Shown here piece after piece: positions 22,254 through 31,342 of a stretch of DNA of 64,000 nucleotides. The notes under the pieces were generated by a model. It was not told the origin of the DNA. It searched no databases and saw nothing but the letters and a program-made list of their open reading frames with translations. How positions within the stretch are numbered: the stretch's first letter is position 1; each line of letters starts with the position of its first letter. A program made the translations under genes and the position numbers. Origin of the DNA: Platanthera guangdongensis (taxonomy: Eukaryota; Streptophyta; Magnoliopsida; Asparagales; Orchidaceae); NCBI GenBank assembly GCA_039583875.1, contig CM077160.1, forward strand, positions 108,453,530-108,517,529, written 5' to 3'.

Positions 22254-24096
22254 TCACCTGGGGAGTCGTCCTCCCCCAAGCTTTGGGATGAGCTCGTACA
22301 GCCAGGGAAGGATCCCGCGTGCCGTAAGCGTCTCGCCGCCCTCGTTCAGGAACCTCGACGACCGCAGTTTCTGGATCACGGTCCTGGAGGCCGCCTGGGC
22401 GTTTTCGTGCATCATTACCTCTATTTCGTAGTGAGAGTATTGATGACGCAGGACCTTCTCGGCGGGCGGCGGCGGGACCGGTGCGTTGGCTTCCTGCACT
22501 TTTTTGAGTTCTGCCTTCAGCAGAGCGATCTCGCACCAGAGAGAAGCCTCCCGCGCGCGCAATAGCTGGGCCTGGGCGGAATCCTACGAGAAATTTGGGG
22601 TTAGAACTAACAGGAAATTGCAACAAGCGAGAGTTTTTTGAATATTTATATACCTCAATCAATGGGCGGAGGGCGAGAAGCTGCCGTGAGGCCTCCAGGT
22701 CGGCCTTTAGGGTGACGCCCTCAGCAACGGCGACATCCCTTGATTTGAGCGCCTCGACAAGGTTGCGCTCGATGCTGATACTGCGGCGCGCAGTCATGTG
22801 CACGAGCTCTAACGCGCGCATCTGGGCTCGAACGGAGTCATAGGAGAGAGCCCGGGTAGTCTCCCGGTCATATACAGTAGTGACTACCCGGTTGTAAAGC
22901 CCGAAGCCCAGCGCGAAGGCTTCGCCAGTGTTCGTGTCTGCTCCATCCAGGAGGGGAAGAGCGACGAGATCGAGACCCGGTTGGCTTCGGGGTCCCACCG
23001 GAGTAGGTACCGGTCCTCTTCATCTACGAACTTCTCGTCGAGGCCAAAGTTCCGATGCCCTTTCGACATCGGCTTGGTGGAGGTTTCGGCGGGAGTCTCG
23101 GTGGCCAACTCAACGACACCCGCTGTGCCCGCGACAGATGGGGTCTCGGCAGGGGACTCAGCAACGTACTTGCCCTTGTCCGCCTGGGACGGTTTTGATT
23201 TCTTGGAAGCGGCCGGAGGAGCGTCGGGCTTCCGCTTCCGGGCACCCGGCTGGAAGGAAGAGCCGGGCTTATCCCGGCAAGCGAGGGCGGCAGACTTGGC
23301 GAGAGCCGGGGTGGTGGCGGAACCCCTGGTCTCATCAAATGGTTGGTTGAGAGGGATCTCCCGCTCACCTGCGAAAACCATAAAAGGTTAGTCTTAGAAG
23401 TTTGAAGTAAAGATTGAATGGGTAGGGCGGAATGGTACCTTCACCGGCGGAAACCGGTGGGAGGGCGTCGACATCCCACCGCAAGAACTTCACGTCGAAG
23501 TTCTTGGTCCCGAAGAAGTCGAGAAGGGCGGTCTCGCGCCCCGCCAGTGTCGGAGGCCTGTAGGTGGCTTCATCGTATTGAGCCGGCAAAAGGGGTATGC
23601 TGTCGAAGTTCCCCGAGACTAAGACAAACCTCTGGGATCAGTCATGGTTCTTGTTGGCGAGACCGCTGTTCTTCACTGTCTGGCCCGAGAAGATGACAAC
23701 CCCTCCTTTGGCGCGGAAGTTGGACAACTTGCGGAAGATGGAAAGGTTGAATTCGATCCTTTTCGCGCGCATGTAGCAGGCGAAGGCCACCAGCAGTGTC
23801 ATGGAATTGGGGTTGAGCTGGGCCGGCACCACCCCGTAGTATCGAAAGGCCTGTCGCATTTCTGGCCGGAGGGGGAGGCGGAACCCCACCTTGAAGTGTT
23901 CCGGCAGAACGACAATCTCCCCTTCCGGCAGGAAGTTAACCCTATCCTCCTTCCCAGGGTTGCGCGCGACGAACCCCGCCGGAATGTAGTCCGCCACTAT
24001 GGAGGCGAATTCCTTCTCGGTCAGGCGGCAGGCGGGGAATTTATGCTCGAGAAAGTTTTGCGCGCATTTGGTGCGGTCTTCGGTTTCGCCCGACAT
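22254..24096 (-). pseudogene. G2 antisense ORF b (putative gypsy-type transposon protein), unit 1
   Basis: Three exons on the - strand: 24096-23439, 23368-22654 and 22586-22254, with introns beginning GTACCATT and GTATATAA and ending TTCGCAG and CTCGTAG. Exon 1 starts MSGETEDRTKC and holds the PF04195-like region (EHFKVGFRLPLRPEMRQAFRYY, AQLNPNSMTLLVAFACY, IFRKLSNFRAKGG). Exon 2 has a Lys/Pro-rich linker (KRKPDAPPAASKKSKPSQAD) and then helical sequence (YDSVRAQMRALELVHMTARR). Exon 3 has a coiled-coil start (CEIALLKAELKKVQEAN). It is broken by a TGA replacing Trp after NKNHD (near 23640) and a frameshift near 22940. Its cellular role is unknown. Confidence 0.7.
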
Positions 24097-24230
24097 CTTG
24101 TGAGTTGGCGGAAAGGGGAAAGAGAAAGGGACTGGCAAGAAGGATTGCGTTGCGGAAGAAGCGAGAGCAAGAGGGAAGGAGAACGAAGACTTGGAATCAA
24201 GTGGAAGTAAATACGGTTGGTGAACCGACC

Positions 24231-24238
24231 TATTTATA
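24231..24238 (-). promoter_or_regulatory. TATA box of antisense ORF b, unit 1
   Basis: TATAAATA on the - strand, about 135 bases upstream of the MSGETED start codon. The intervening sequence is pyrimidine-rich and would form a short 5' UTR. The identical motif is at 31047-31054 in unit 2. Confidence 0.55.
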
Positions 24239-24602
24239 AAAAAATATATGCGGAAATCATGACATTTTTCCTATTAACGGAAGTGCGGATAGCAATTTTG
24301 TGCAATGCGACGTTTCGTCTTCCGTCTGGTCCCGCCAACGTTTTGTATACCTGCAGAGGGCGAAAGCCTCCGGGAGGGGGTCCCAGTGTAAGAGCAAAAC
24401 AAATATATAGAGAGAAGTGGGGCGTGAACTAGAATGACATGAAAAAATGAGATTAAAAAGCAGTAGGCCTCTCGCCGGGCGAGAGGCATAATAAAATTAT
24501 TAATTTAATAAAATATCAAATGTTTATTACAAGCACGAGACGGGTACATGCGGGAAGGGAAGGCTGGGGGTTAGGGGAAGAAGAGGCGAGAACCCTCGGG
24601 AC

Positions 24603-25900
24603 TTAGTATTGTTCCCACCGCCAGCGACCCCGACCTCGCCTCCCTGACCACGGGGGCACTCGCGGGTAGTTGTAAGCCGTCACCGTTGTAAGCTCCTGGT
24701 GGACTAGGCTTAGTTGGTCCCGGGCTCGTGTGATATGCCTCCCGGGGGAAGTCTCCTCGCTCCCACCTCTCAGGCGATCCGTCTCGCCAAGGAGATGGGC
24801 GTAGTCCTGCTCAATCACAGCTAATCACCACTCCATCCTAGCTTGGAAGGCACTCGCCTGCTGGGAGTCTTCTCGCCCCATCCAGACCAGCTTGGATAGG
24901 AATCCCGCCACCCTCTCCCTCTCATCCTCGACATCTCTGGAGGCTTCAAGAAATCTCAACATTTCGCTGGGGGAAGGAGGTGGCGAGATCACCTCTTCGT
25001 CTGCACCGGGTGATTCCGCAGCCTCCCTAGGACCTGGGGCGGGACAATGTCAGGGTCGACAAGGTGGAAAAGAAAATCAAGTTTTGGCTCACCTGAAGGT
25101 CGGCGAGAGATCTCAGGCCGCCCTTCGAAAGGCTTTCCAAAATGCGGGAGGCGTGGTTTTCCCCGTCCTGGTGGGGTGTGAGGTCCGCTCCAGCATATTG
25201 GTCTCGGCCGGAGGCGGGGGGACAACTCCTTCCTCGGCAGAAGGGCGGGAACCTGGCGCGGGAGCAGGATGTTTACTAGTGACCCTCTGGGGCGAGAGGG
25301 GAGGATCAGGCTTTGGAATGACAGGTCTCTTGGCAGCGGGAGTCCTGGGGCTCTGGTGGATGATGCCCTGGGTAGTGCCTGCGGTATAACAAGTGAGCGA
25401 AGGAATGCATAAGCCAGATAGAAGCGAAAACCAAAACAAGAAGATTACAGGGAGCAATCGAGGGCTCGGCTGGGAGTTCCGTAGGGACCACCTCCAAGAC
25501 CATCTGAAGATTTTTGTCATCAGGCCGGACCGACTCAGCATTCGCTGGAGGATCGCCGACGACACCTTCCGGGACCGTCACCTGCGACAAGGATAACAAA
25601 TCAGTTCGACGAGCCCGCTTTGGGGGGTTTCGCGTCAAGATCCGAAGGAAGAAAAGATATTTCCCCCAGAGGAGGAGGGTTCTCGCGGGTCGGGGTTGGA
25701 GTCGGCGAAGCCGGTTCACCCTTGGAACGTTTCCGCCGGACGGACTTGGCCTTTTTTTGGCGGTAGGCGGAGTCAGCCGGTCTCTTGCCCATGAGCCAGG
25801 GCGCGAACCCAGCGCAATTGGCGAGGGCCCTTTCCTGAGCGGCGGCGAGATGATTTTGGGTTTCCTGTGAGAGTTATTTCGCGCCTCGCTTGGCATACAT
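24603..25900 (-). pseudogene. G2 antisense ORF a, unit 1
   Basis: Starts at ATG 25900-25898, about 76 bases downstream of a TATA box. It contains a basic Lys/Arg-rich segment (KKAKSVRRKRSKGEP), a Pro-rich region, and introns with plausible borders (GTAATCTT to ATACCGCAG at about 25445-25388; GTGAGCC to GCCCCAG at about 25094-25034). The C-terminal part has EMLRFLEASRDVEDERERVA and, after a TGA, IEQDYAHLLGETDRLRGG. An early stop after MYAKRGAK, the TGA and frame changes make it a pseudogene. No family is recognised; it is probably a second protein of the Tat 3' region. Confidence 0.5.
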
Positions 25901-25975
25901 CTTCACGGCAATGCGAGAGCTCAGGAGATAAGCTGCAGCAAGAGGAATGAAGTCTTGGAGACAGGTCCTGGCATA

Positions 25976-25985
25976 TATTTATATA
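25976..25985 (-). promoter_or_regulatory. TATA box of antisense ORF a, unit 1
   Basis: TATATAAATA on the - strand, followed by a pyrimidine-rich leader and the ATG at 25900. The same motif is at 32794-32803 in unit 2. Confidence 0.55.
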
Positions 25986-26088
25986 AGGTCGTGGTAGGGC
26001 CCGCAAAAGATTCTCTTTCAGGTCAGCAAACACTCATCGAATACTGGGGGCTGGATGTTTCTTTCTGAGCGTAAAATTAGCTCGCAAA

Positions 26089-26100
26089 TAGCGGGGATTG
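26089..26100 (+). other. G2 polypurine tract
   Basis: AGCGGGGATTG lies immediately before the 3' LTR start TGTATAACC at 26101, the expected position of the plus-strand primer. Confidence 0.55.
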
Positions 26101-27455
26101 TGTATAACCTCATATTCGCTGAGTGAGACCCAAAGGCCTAGGACCCCGGATTTGAGTAGACTTTAAGTTAACCGGGTCAGGCGAGTAGTGCAGGCGGAAG
26201 GGTTCCCGCCCAGGGCTTGCGGGAGACCCTCAGGGCTGGCGTTGAGCGATGCTTCTTCACTCAACGCCCTAGTCTCTGGCGTTGAGTGGTGTTTCTCCAC
26301 TCAACGCCTTAGCCCCTAGTCCCTGGAGTTGAGTGATGTTTCTACACTCAACGCCTTAGCCCCTAGTCCCTGGCGTTGAGTTATGCTTCTCCACTCAACG
26401 TCTTAGCCCTTAGTCCTTGACGTTGAGTGATGCTTCTTTACGCAACGTCTTAGCCCGCAGAGTTGGCGTTGAGTGATGTTTTTCCACTCAACGTCTTCGT
26501 CTTTGGCATTGAGTGATGCTTCTCCACACAATGTCTTAGCCCGCAGAGTTGGCGTTGAGTGATTCTTTTTCACTCAACACTTTATTCCTTGGCGTTGAGT
26601 GATACTTCTCCACTCAACGCCTTAGCCCGCAGAGTTGGCGTTGAGTGATGTTTTTCTACTCAACGTCTTAGTCTTTGGCATTGAATGATGCTTCTCCACT
26701 CACCGCCTTAGCCCCCAGAGTTGGCGTTGAGTGATGCTTCTTCACTCAACTCCCTAGTCCCTTGAAGCGGAAGGGTTCTCACCCAGGGCTTGCAGGAAGG
26801 TTTGCGCCAGGGCTTGCGGGAAGCCTTCAGGTTCTTGGCGTTGAGTGATGCTTCTCCACTCAACATCGTAGTTATTGACGTTGAGTGATGCTTCTCCACT
26901 CAATGTTGTAGTTCCTGGCGTTGAGTGATGCTTCTCCACTCAACGCCGGAGTTCTTGACGTTGAGTGATGCTTCTCCACTCAATGCCGCAGTCCCTGGCG
27001 TTGAGTGATGCTTCTCCACTCAACGTCATAGTAGGGTCCAGAGATAAATTTACCTGAATGCCCTTAGAGGTCTGCATTTAGCTCTTTAGAACAGCGCAGT
27101 TTGACTGTTAACAAACAATTTTGGGCTGTATATAGCCTTTTTGAACAACGGATTTACGCTGTTGGCAGAGCAGATATTGGAAATCTATAAATAGACCCAC
27201 ATGGTACCTCAGAAGGCAAGCTTTCTCATTTCCTGAAGTCTTACAGCGCTTTCTGATGTATCCTTAGCTCAGCACTTGGCTAAGTAGGGGAAGTGCTCTG
27301 AGATCTTCCGGGTTAGTGGAGTGACCTCCGTGCTGTAGCCTAGGGTTAGTTCTTTTGTTCTTTGTGGCTGGTCAGGGGTCTGGGCTTGAGAGAAGTAGGT
27401 GTCGACTACACCCTAGGATCCGAACTCTCGTTGGGGCCGGTTTTTGGTTCCAACA
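26101..27455 (+). mobile_element. G2 3' LTR (unit 1)
   Basis: A complete LTR of 1,355 bp, TGTATAACC to GGTTCCAACA, followed by the TSD TCCGG. It contains the hairpin array (26238-27027) and a TATA box (TCTATAAATA, 27184-27193). Confidence 0.8.
26238..27027. repeat. U3 hairpin-module array, 17 modules
   Basis: Seventeen modules of about 31 bases (11-base inverted arms, nine-base loop ATGCTTCTC or a close variant), spaced by 10-20 bases. Several have matched changes on both arms: GACGTTG with CAACGTC, and GGCATTG with CAATGTC. All lie upstream of the LTR TATA box. Confidence 0.9.
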
Positions 27456-27460
27456 TCCGG

Positions 27461-27522
27461 ATTTTGCAGGATCGTGCGGAGTGGCCCCTTCAGGACTTCT
27501 TAGCAGTAGGTTTGCACTTGTC
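27461..27522 (-). pseudogene. G1 pol remnant between G2 and C1 (unit 1)
   Basis: On the - strand it reads LLRSPEG-like RNase H residues followed by PLRTILQNP of the RT thumb. It abuts the TSD TCCGG of G2. The order (RNase H piece before thumb) shows a local rearrangement in G1 older than the G2 and C1 insertions. It is repeated at 34295-34356. Confidence 0.6.
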
Positions 27523-28001
27523 TGTTGGATCTCGTGGCCAACCTTAGGGGCGTGAATAAGGTTTTAAGCTTTAATTAAAAAAATCAAATAATTTTACCTA
27601 GGAAAACTATTTCTGGATGCTACCGCGGGGCGCTAGCTTTCTAGCGCGCGGCGGTAGGTCATAGTCCTCGTTATCTTGGGCAAACTCCTCCTTGGAGACG
27701 CACACACCCTTCAGAGATCTACCGGCATACAACCACAAAGTCACACACAGAATGAAGAACAATAAATAATTTTATTCAAATAGAAACGATAGTGGTTTAT
27801 AATTACAAGCACTAGATCTCCATGACGCCGTGGATTGGAGGCGGTGAAATTCAAATTTCTTTTTGTTTTCTATACCGACCCACTACCCGGGCCAGTTGGC
27901 TCTCTCGCTTTCACTCCAGGAAAGGTCTTCGAACCGACACTTCACCTTCACACAAGGATGTATCTTGAAGTCTACTAGATCCCCCGATCTAGACGTCCCT
28001 T
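27523..28001 (-). mobile_element. C1 left (3') LTR, truncated (unit 1)
   Basis: Begins TGTTGGATCTCG and carries TCTAGCGCGCGGCGGTAGG and the block GAGACGCACACACC to GATCTAGACGTCCCTT. It then breaks straight into the end of gag, so the rest of this LTR and all of pol are deleted. Confidence 0.6.
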
Positions 28002-28009
28002 TCTCGGGC

Positions 28010-28935
28010 GGTCTCTTTTCATATGCCCAGACTTGTGATAGTGAAAGCACTCATGAATAGGCTTTTCTTCGTCACTCTCTGACCCCGTTTGATAGTTTGG
28101 TCCATCTCCTCTTCTCTCCTACATCTTTCTTCATAAAACTTTTAAACTTCTCTTGCCTCTTGGGATCCTTCAAGAAATTTTTGAATTGCCGAACATAAAA
28201 GCTTTCTTCACCTTCATCATCAGAATCTTCTGCTTTCAGTGCTAGAGCTTTCTTCTTTGGCTCCCTTGAATATTACTCACTTTGTATCTTCAGCTCTAGT
28301 TTATAGGTCTTCAGATTCTCAGTGAGGCTTTTAATTTTCAAGGTGTTGATATTGTGTGACTCCGCAATGACGGTCACTTTTGGATTGAACCGTAGAGGAA
28401 GTGATCGCAAGATTTTTCGCACCAAGTTTCCATTTGAGAATGTCTTTTCGAGAGATCTAGAGGCATTAACGATTTTCGTGAAACGTGTGTACATGTTATC
28501 CACCTCGTCGATCTCCATCCGGAATTGTTCAAATTCATACTCAAGTCGAAACAGCTTTGACTCATTTACTTGAGAAGTACCTTCATGTGTTATCTTTAAT
28601 AATCGTCATATATCAAACATAGTTTTACAATTGCAAATTCGATTAAATTCAGTTTTGTCTAACACACAGAAAAGAGAGTTCATAGCTTTTACATTGTTAG
28701 TACATTTTAGTTTATCAGAGTCATTCCATTTGTCATGCAGTTTCTCCAAAACTTAATCACCTACAGTGATAGTGAGTGCAATGTATTTCGTTTCGATCAT
28801 GACTCGCACGTTTATGTTCTGTGTTATCAAGAAAATTTTCATGCGCGTTCTCCAGTGGTTGTAATCACTCTCCATAAACAGTGGAGGTCTACTCACACCT
28901 TGTCCCTCAGGGGAAGCGTGAATCGCATTGGCCAT
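28010..28935 (-). pseudogene. C1 copia-type gag (unit 1)
   Basis: Starts MANAIHASPEGQGVSRPPLF, followed by DYNHWRTRMKIFL, the typical gag start of plant copia elements. It then has YTRFTKIVNASRSLEKTF, RKILRSLPLRFNPKVTVIAE and, near the end, a degenerate zinc knuckle (CFHYHKSGHMKRD, second Cys replaced by Tyr). In-frame stops occur after TITVGD, after LKIQSE and later. The PBS GCTCTGATATCA (28973-28984 on the + strand) lies upstream. No protease, integrase or RT follows. Confidence 0.75.
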
Positions 28936-28972
28936 CTTACTTCAGGATTTTAATTCCTTTTTGAAGTAACCT

Positions 28973-28984
28973 GCTCTGATATCA
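28973..28984 (-). other. C1 primer-binding site (unit 1)
   Basis: Reverse complement TGATATCAGAGC, complementary to the 3' end of initiator tRNA-Met with one change. It lies two bases inside the right LTR start at 28987. Confidence 0.65.
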
Positions 28985-29315
28985 CTTGTTGTATCTCGTG
29001 GACAAACTCCTCCTTGGAGACGCACACCTTTCAGAGATCTAGCGACATACAAACACGAAGTCACACACAGAATGAAGAACTACAAATAATTTTATTCAAA
29101 TAGAAACGATAATGGTTTACAATTACAAGCACTAGATCTCCATGACGTCGAGATCAAAGACGGTGAAATTCAAATTTCTTTTTGTTTTCTATACCGACCC
29201 ACTAGCCGGACCGGTTGACTCTCTCTCTTTTCCTCCACGAAAGGTCTTCGAGTCGGCTCTTCACCTTCACACAAGGAAGTATCTTAGAGCCTACTAGATC
29301 CCCCGATCTAGACGT

Positions 29316-29896
29316 CTAAGTTATCAAAGGCGCAAGGCGCACCGAGGCGCAAAGGGCCCCTGGAGCCTAGGCGCAAGGCGCAGGCGCACGCCTGAGGTAC
29401 GTGAGGCGCACAAATGGGAGAAAAAAAAATTGAGCGAATTGGGCACCCAATTCGCGGAAATTGTGCTAATTGGGCGCCCAATTCGATGAAATTGTGCGAG
29501 TTGGGCGCCCAATTCGGTAAAATTGTGCGAGTTGGGCGCCCAATTCGGTGAAATTGTGCGAGTTGGGCACCAAATTCGTTGAAATTGTGCGAGTTGGGCG
29601 CCCAATTCACTGAAATTGTGCGAATTAGACGCCCAATTTCAGCGAATTGGGCGCCTAAGTTGAGCAAATTGGGTGCCCAAGTGTGCCTCGGGTGCGTCTG
29701 AGATCATATTTTTGCTTATCTCAAAATTTTTTAAAAAAACACCTTGAAATGCCCAGGCGCGCCGGGGAGCCTGTAAGACGCGCGTCTCAGGCGCGCCTAG
29801 GGCACATCGCCCGCCTCAGCCGTGCTGAGGCGCGGCGGGCTGCACCCGGTGCGGCCGACGCCTCAGGCGCGCCAGGTGCGCGTCTTGACAACTAAG
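29316..29896. mobile_element. hAT-like MITE, unit 1 (581 bp)
   Basis: Termini CTAAGTTATCAAAGGCGC and, inverted, CTTAGTTGTCAAGACGCG. Flanked by CTAGACGT (29308-29315) and CCAGACGT (29897-29904), an 8-bp duplication with one change, the hAT length. It is rich in AGGCGC motifs at both ends and has an internal array of GGGCGCCC palindromes. There is no coding sequence. Confidence 0.65.
29442..29660. repeat. GGGCGCCC palindrome array inside the MITE (unit 1)
   Basis: About seven units of roughly 37-38 bp, each GAGTTGGGCGCCCAATTCGG followed by TGAAATTGTGC. The centre AATTGGGCGCCCAATT is a 16-base perfect palindrome in several units. Confidence 0.85.
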
Positions 29897-29935
29897 CCAG
29901 ACGTCCCTTCCCCAAGACGATTTCTCACGGAACCC

Positions 29936-30912
29936 GCTGTGCCCGCGACAGATGGGGTCTCGGCGGGGGACTCAGCAACGTACTTGCCCTTGTCCGCCTG
30001 GGACGGTTTTGATTTCTTGGAAGCGGCCGGAGGAGCGTCGGGCTTCCGCTTCCGGGCACCCGGCTGGGAGGAAGAGCCGGGCTTATCCCGGCAAGCGAGG
30101 GCGGCAGACTTGGCGAGAGCCGGGGTGGTGTGGCGGAACCCCTGGTCTCATCAAATGGTTGGTTGAGAGGGATCTCCCGCTCACCTGCGAAAACCATAAA
30201 AGGTTAGTCTTAGAAGTTTGAAGTAAAGATTGAATGGGTAGGGCGGAATGGTACCTTCACCGGCGGAAACCGGTGGGAGGGCGTCGACATCCCACCGCAA
30301 GAACTTCACGTCGAAGTTCTTGGTCCCGAAGAAGTCGAGAAGGGCGGTCTCGCGCCCCGCCAGTGTCGGAGGCCTGTAGGTGGCTTCATCGTATTGAGCC
30401 GGCAAAAGGGGTATGCTGTCGAAGTTCCCCGAGATTAAGACAAACCTCTGGGACCAGTCATGGTTCTTGTTGGCGAGACCGCTGTTCTTCACTGTCTGGC
30501 CCGAGAAGATGACAACCCCGCCTTTGGCGCGGAAGTTGGACAACTTGCGGAAGATGGAAAGGTTGAATTCGATCCTTTCCGCGCGCATGTAGCAGGCGAA
30601 GGCCACCAGCAGTGTCATGGAATTGGGGTTGAGCTGGGCCGGCACCACCCCGTAGTATCGAAAGGCCTGTCGCATTTCTGGCAGGAGGGGGAGGCGGAAC
30701 CCCACCTTGAAGTGTTCCGGCAGAACGACAATCTCCCCTTCCGACAGGAAGTTAACCCTATCCTCCTTCCCAGGGTTGCGCGCGACGAACCCCGCCGGAA
30801 TGTAGTCCGCCACTATGGAGGCGAATTCCTTCTCGGTCAGGCGGCAGGCGGGGAATTTATGCTCGAGAAAGTTTTGCGCGCATTTGGTGCGGTCTTCAGT
30901 TTCGCCCGACAT
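29936..30912 (-). pseudogene. Antisense ORF b, unit 2: intact exon 1, truncated exon 2
   Basis: Exon 1 (30912-30255) is open from MSGETEDRTKC through the PF04195-like region to the donor GTACCATT, and keeps Trp (NKNHDWSQRF) where unit 1 has a stop. Exon 2 starts at 30184 but has a 2-base insertion near 30130 and is cut by the duplication junction at 29936, so the helical C-terminal half and exon 3 are absent. It could express only a truncated protein. Confidence 0.7.
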
Positions 30913-31046
30913 CTTGTGAGTTGGCGGAAAGGGGAAAGAGAAAGGGACTGGGAAGAAGGATTGCGTTGCGGAAGAAGCGAGAGCAAGAGGGAAGGAGAAC
31001 GAAGACTTGGAATCAAGTGGAAGTAAATACGGTTGGTGAACCGACC

Positions 31047-31054
31047 TATTTATA
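31047..31054 (-). promoter_or_regulatory. TATA box of antisense ORF b, unit 2
   Basis: TATAAATA on the - strand, same position relative to the start codon at 30912 as in unit 1. Confidence 0.5.
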
Positions 31055-31342
31055 AAAAAATATATGCGGAAATCATGACATTTTTCCTATTAACAGAAGT
31101 GCGGATAGCAATTTTGTGCAATGCGACGTTTCGTCTTCCGTCTGGTCCCGCCAACGTTTTGTATACCTGCAGAGGGCGAAAGCCTCCGGGAGGGGGTCCC
31201 AGTGTAAGAGCAAAACAAATATATAGAGAGAAGTGGGGCGTGAACTAGAATGACATGAAAAAATGAGATTAAAAAGCAGTAGGCCTCTCGCCGGGCGAGA
31301 GGCATAATAAAATTATTAATTTAATAAAATATCAAATGTTTA

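Larger units (their letters stand above)
18556..27455 (+). mobile_element. G2, Tat-like gypsy deletion derivative, 8.9 kb, TSD TCCGG
   Basis: Starts TGTACAACC (18556) and ends GGTTCCAACA (27455), flanked by TCCGG at 18551-18555 and 27456-27460. The flanking gypsy pol is interrupted exactly between PLRTILQNP and the thumb/RNase H border. Layout: truncated 5' LTR, last about 45 codons of pol, a tandem-array 3' UTR with a TRIM in it, two - strand ORF genes, a PPT and a 3' LTR. Gag, protease, RT, RNase H and most of integrase are missing, so it cannot move alone. An antisense ORF between pol and the 3' LTR is a known property of Grande/Retand/Tat elements. Confidence 0.8.
23122..29935. repeat. 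Tandem duplication, unit 1 (6,814 bp)
   Basis: Matches 29936-37018 at about 99 percent by eye, with constant offsets (6814 to 6834). The unit starts inside exon 2 of antisense ORF b and ends inside the C1 right LTR. The breakpoint has ACCC common to all three junctions (23118-23121, 29932-29935, 37015-37018). Confidence 0.9.
28987..29935 (-). mobile_element. C1 right (5') LTR, unit 1, with MITE inserted and cut by the duplication border
   Basis: Starts TGTTGTATCTCGTGG and then repeats the GGAGACGCACAC to GATCTAGACGT block of the left LTR. It is interrupted by the hAT-like MITE (29316-29896). The LTR resumes at CCAGACGTCCC and ends at the duplication junction. The full LTR is visible only in unit 2. 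Confidence 0.6.

Noticed and set aside
23644..24210. 188-codon + strand ORF (and 30460-31026)
   Set aside because: Shadow of antisense ORF b exon 1, whose - strand frame carries the conserved transposon-protein residues.
24892..25389. 165-codon + strand ORF (and its copy at 31710)
   Set aside because: It is the reverse complement of antisense ORF a, which has better start, TATA and intron signals; the Gly/Ser-rich product resembles no family.
26238..27027. CRISPR-like array (regular palindromic repeats with spacers)
   Set aside because: Spacers are short and similar to each other, repeats vary, the array is duplicated in each LTR and there are no cas genes; the host is a plant.
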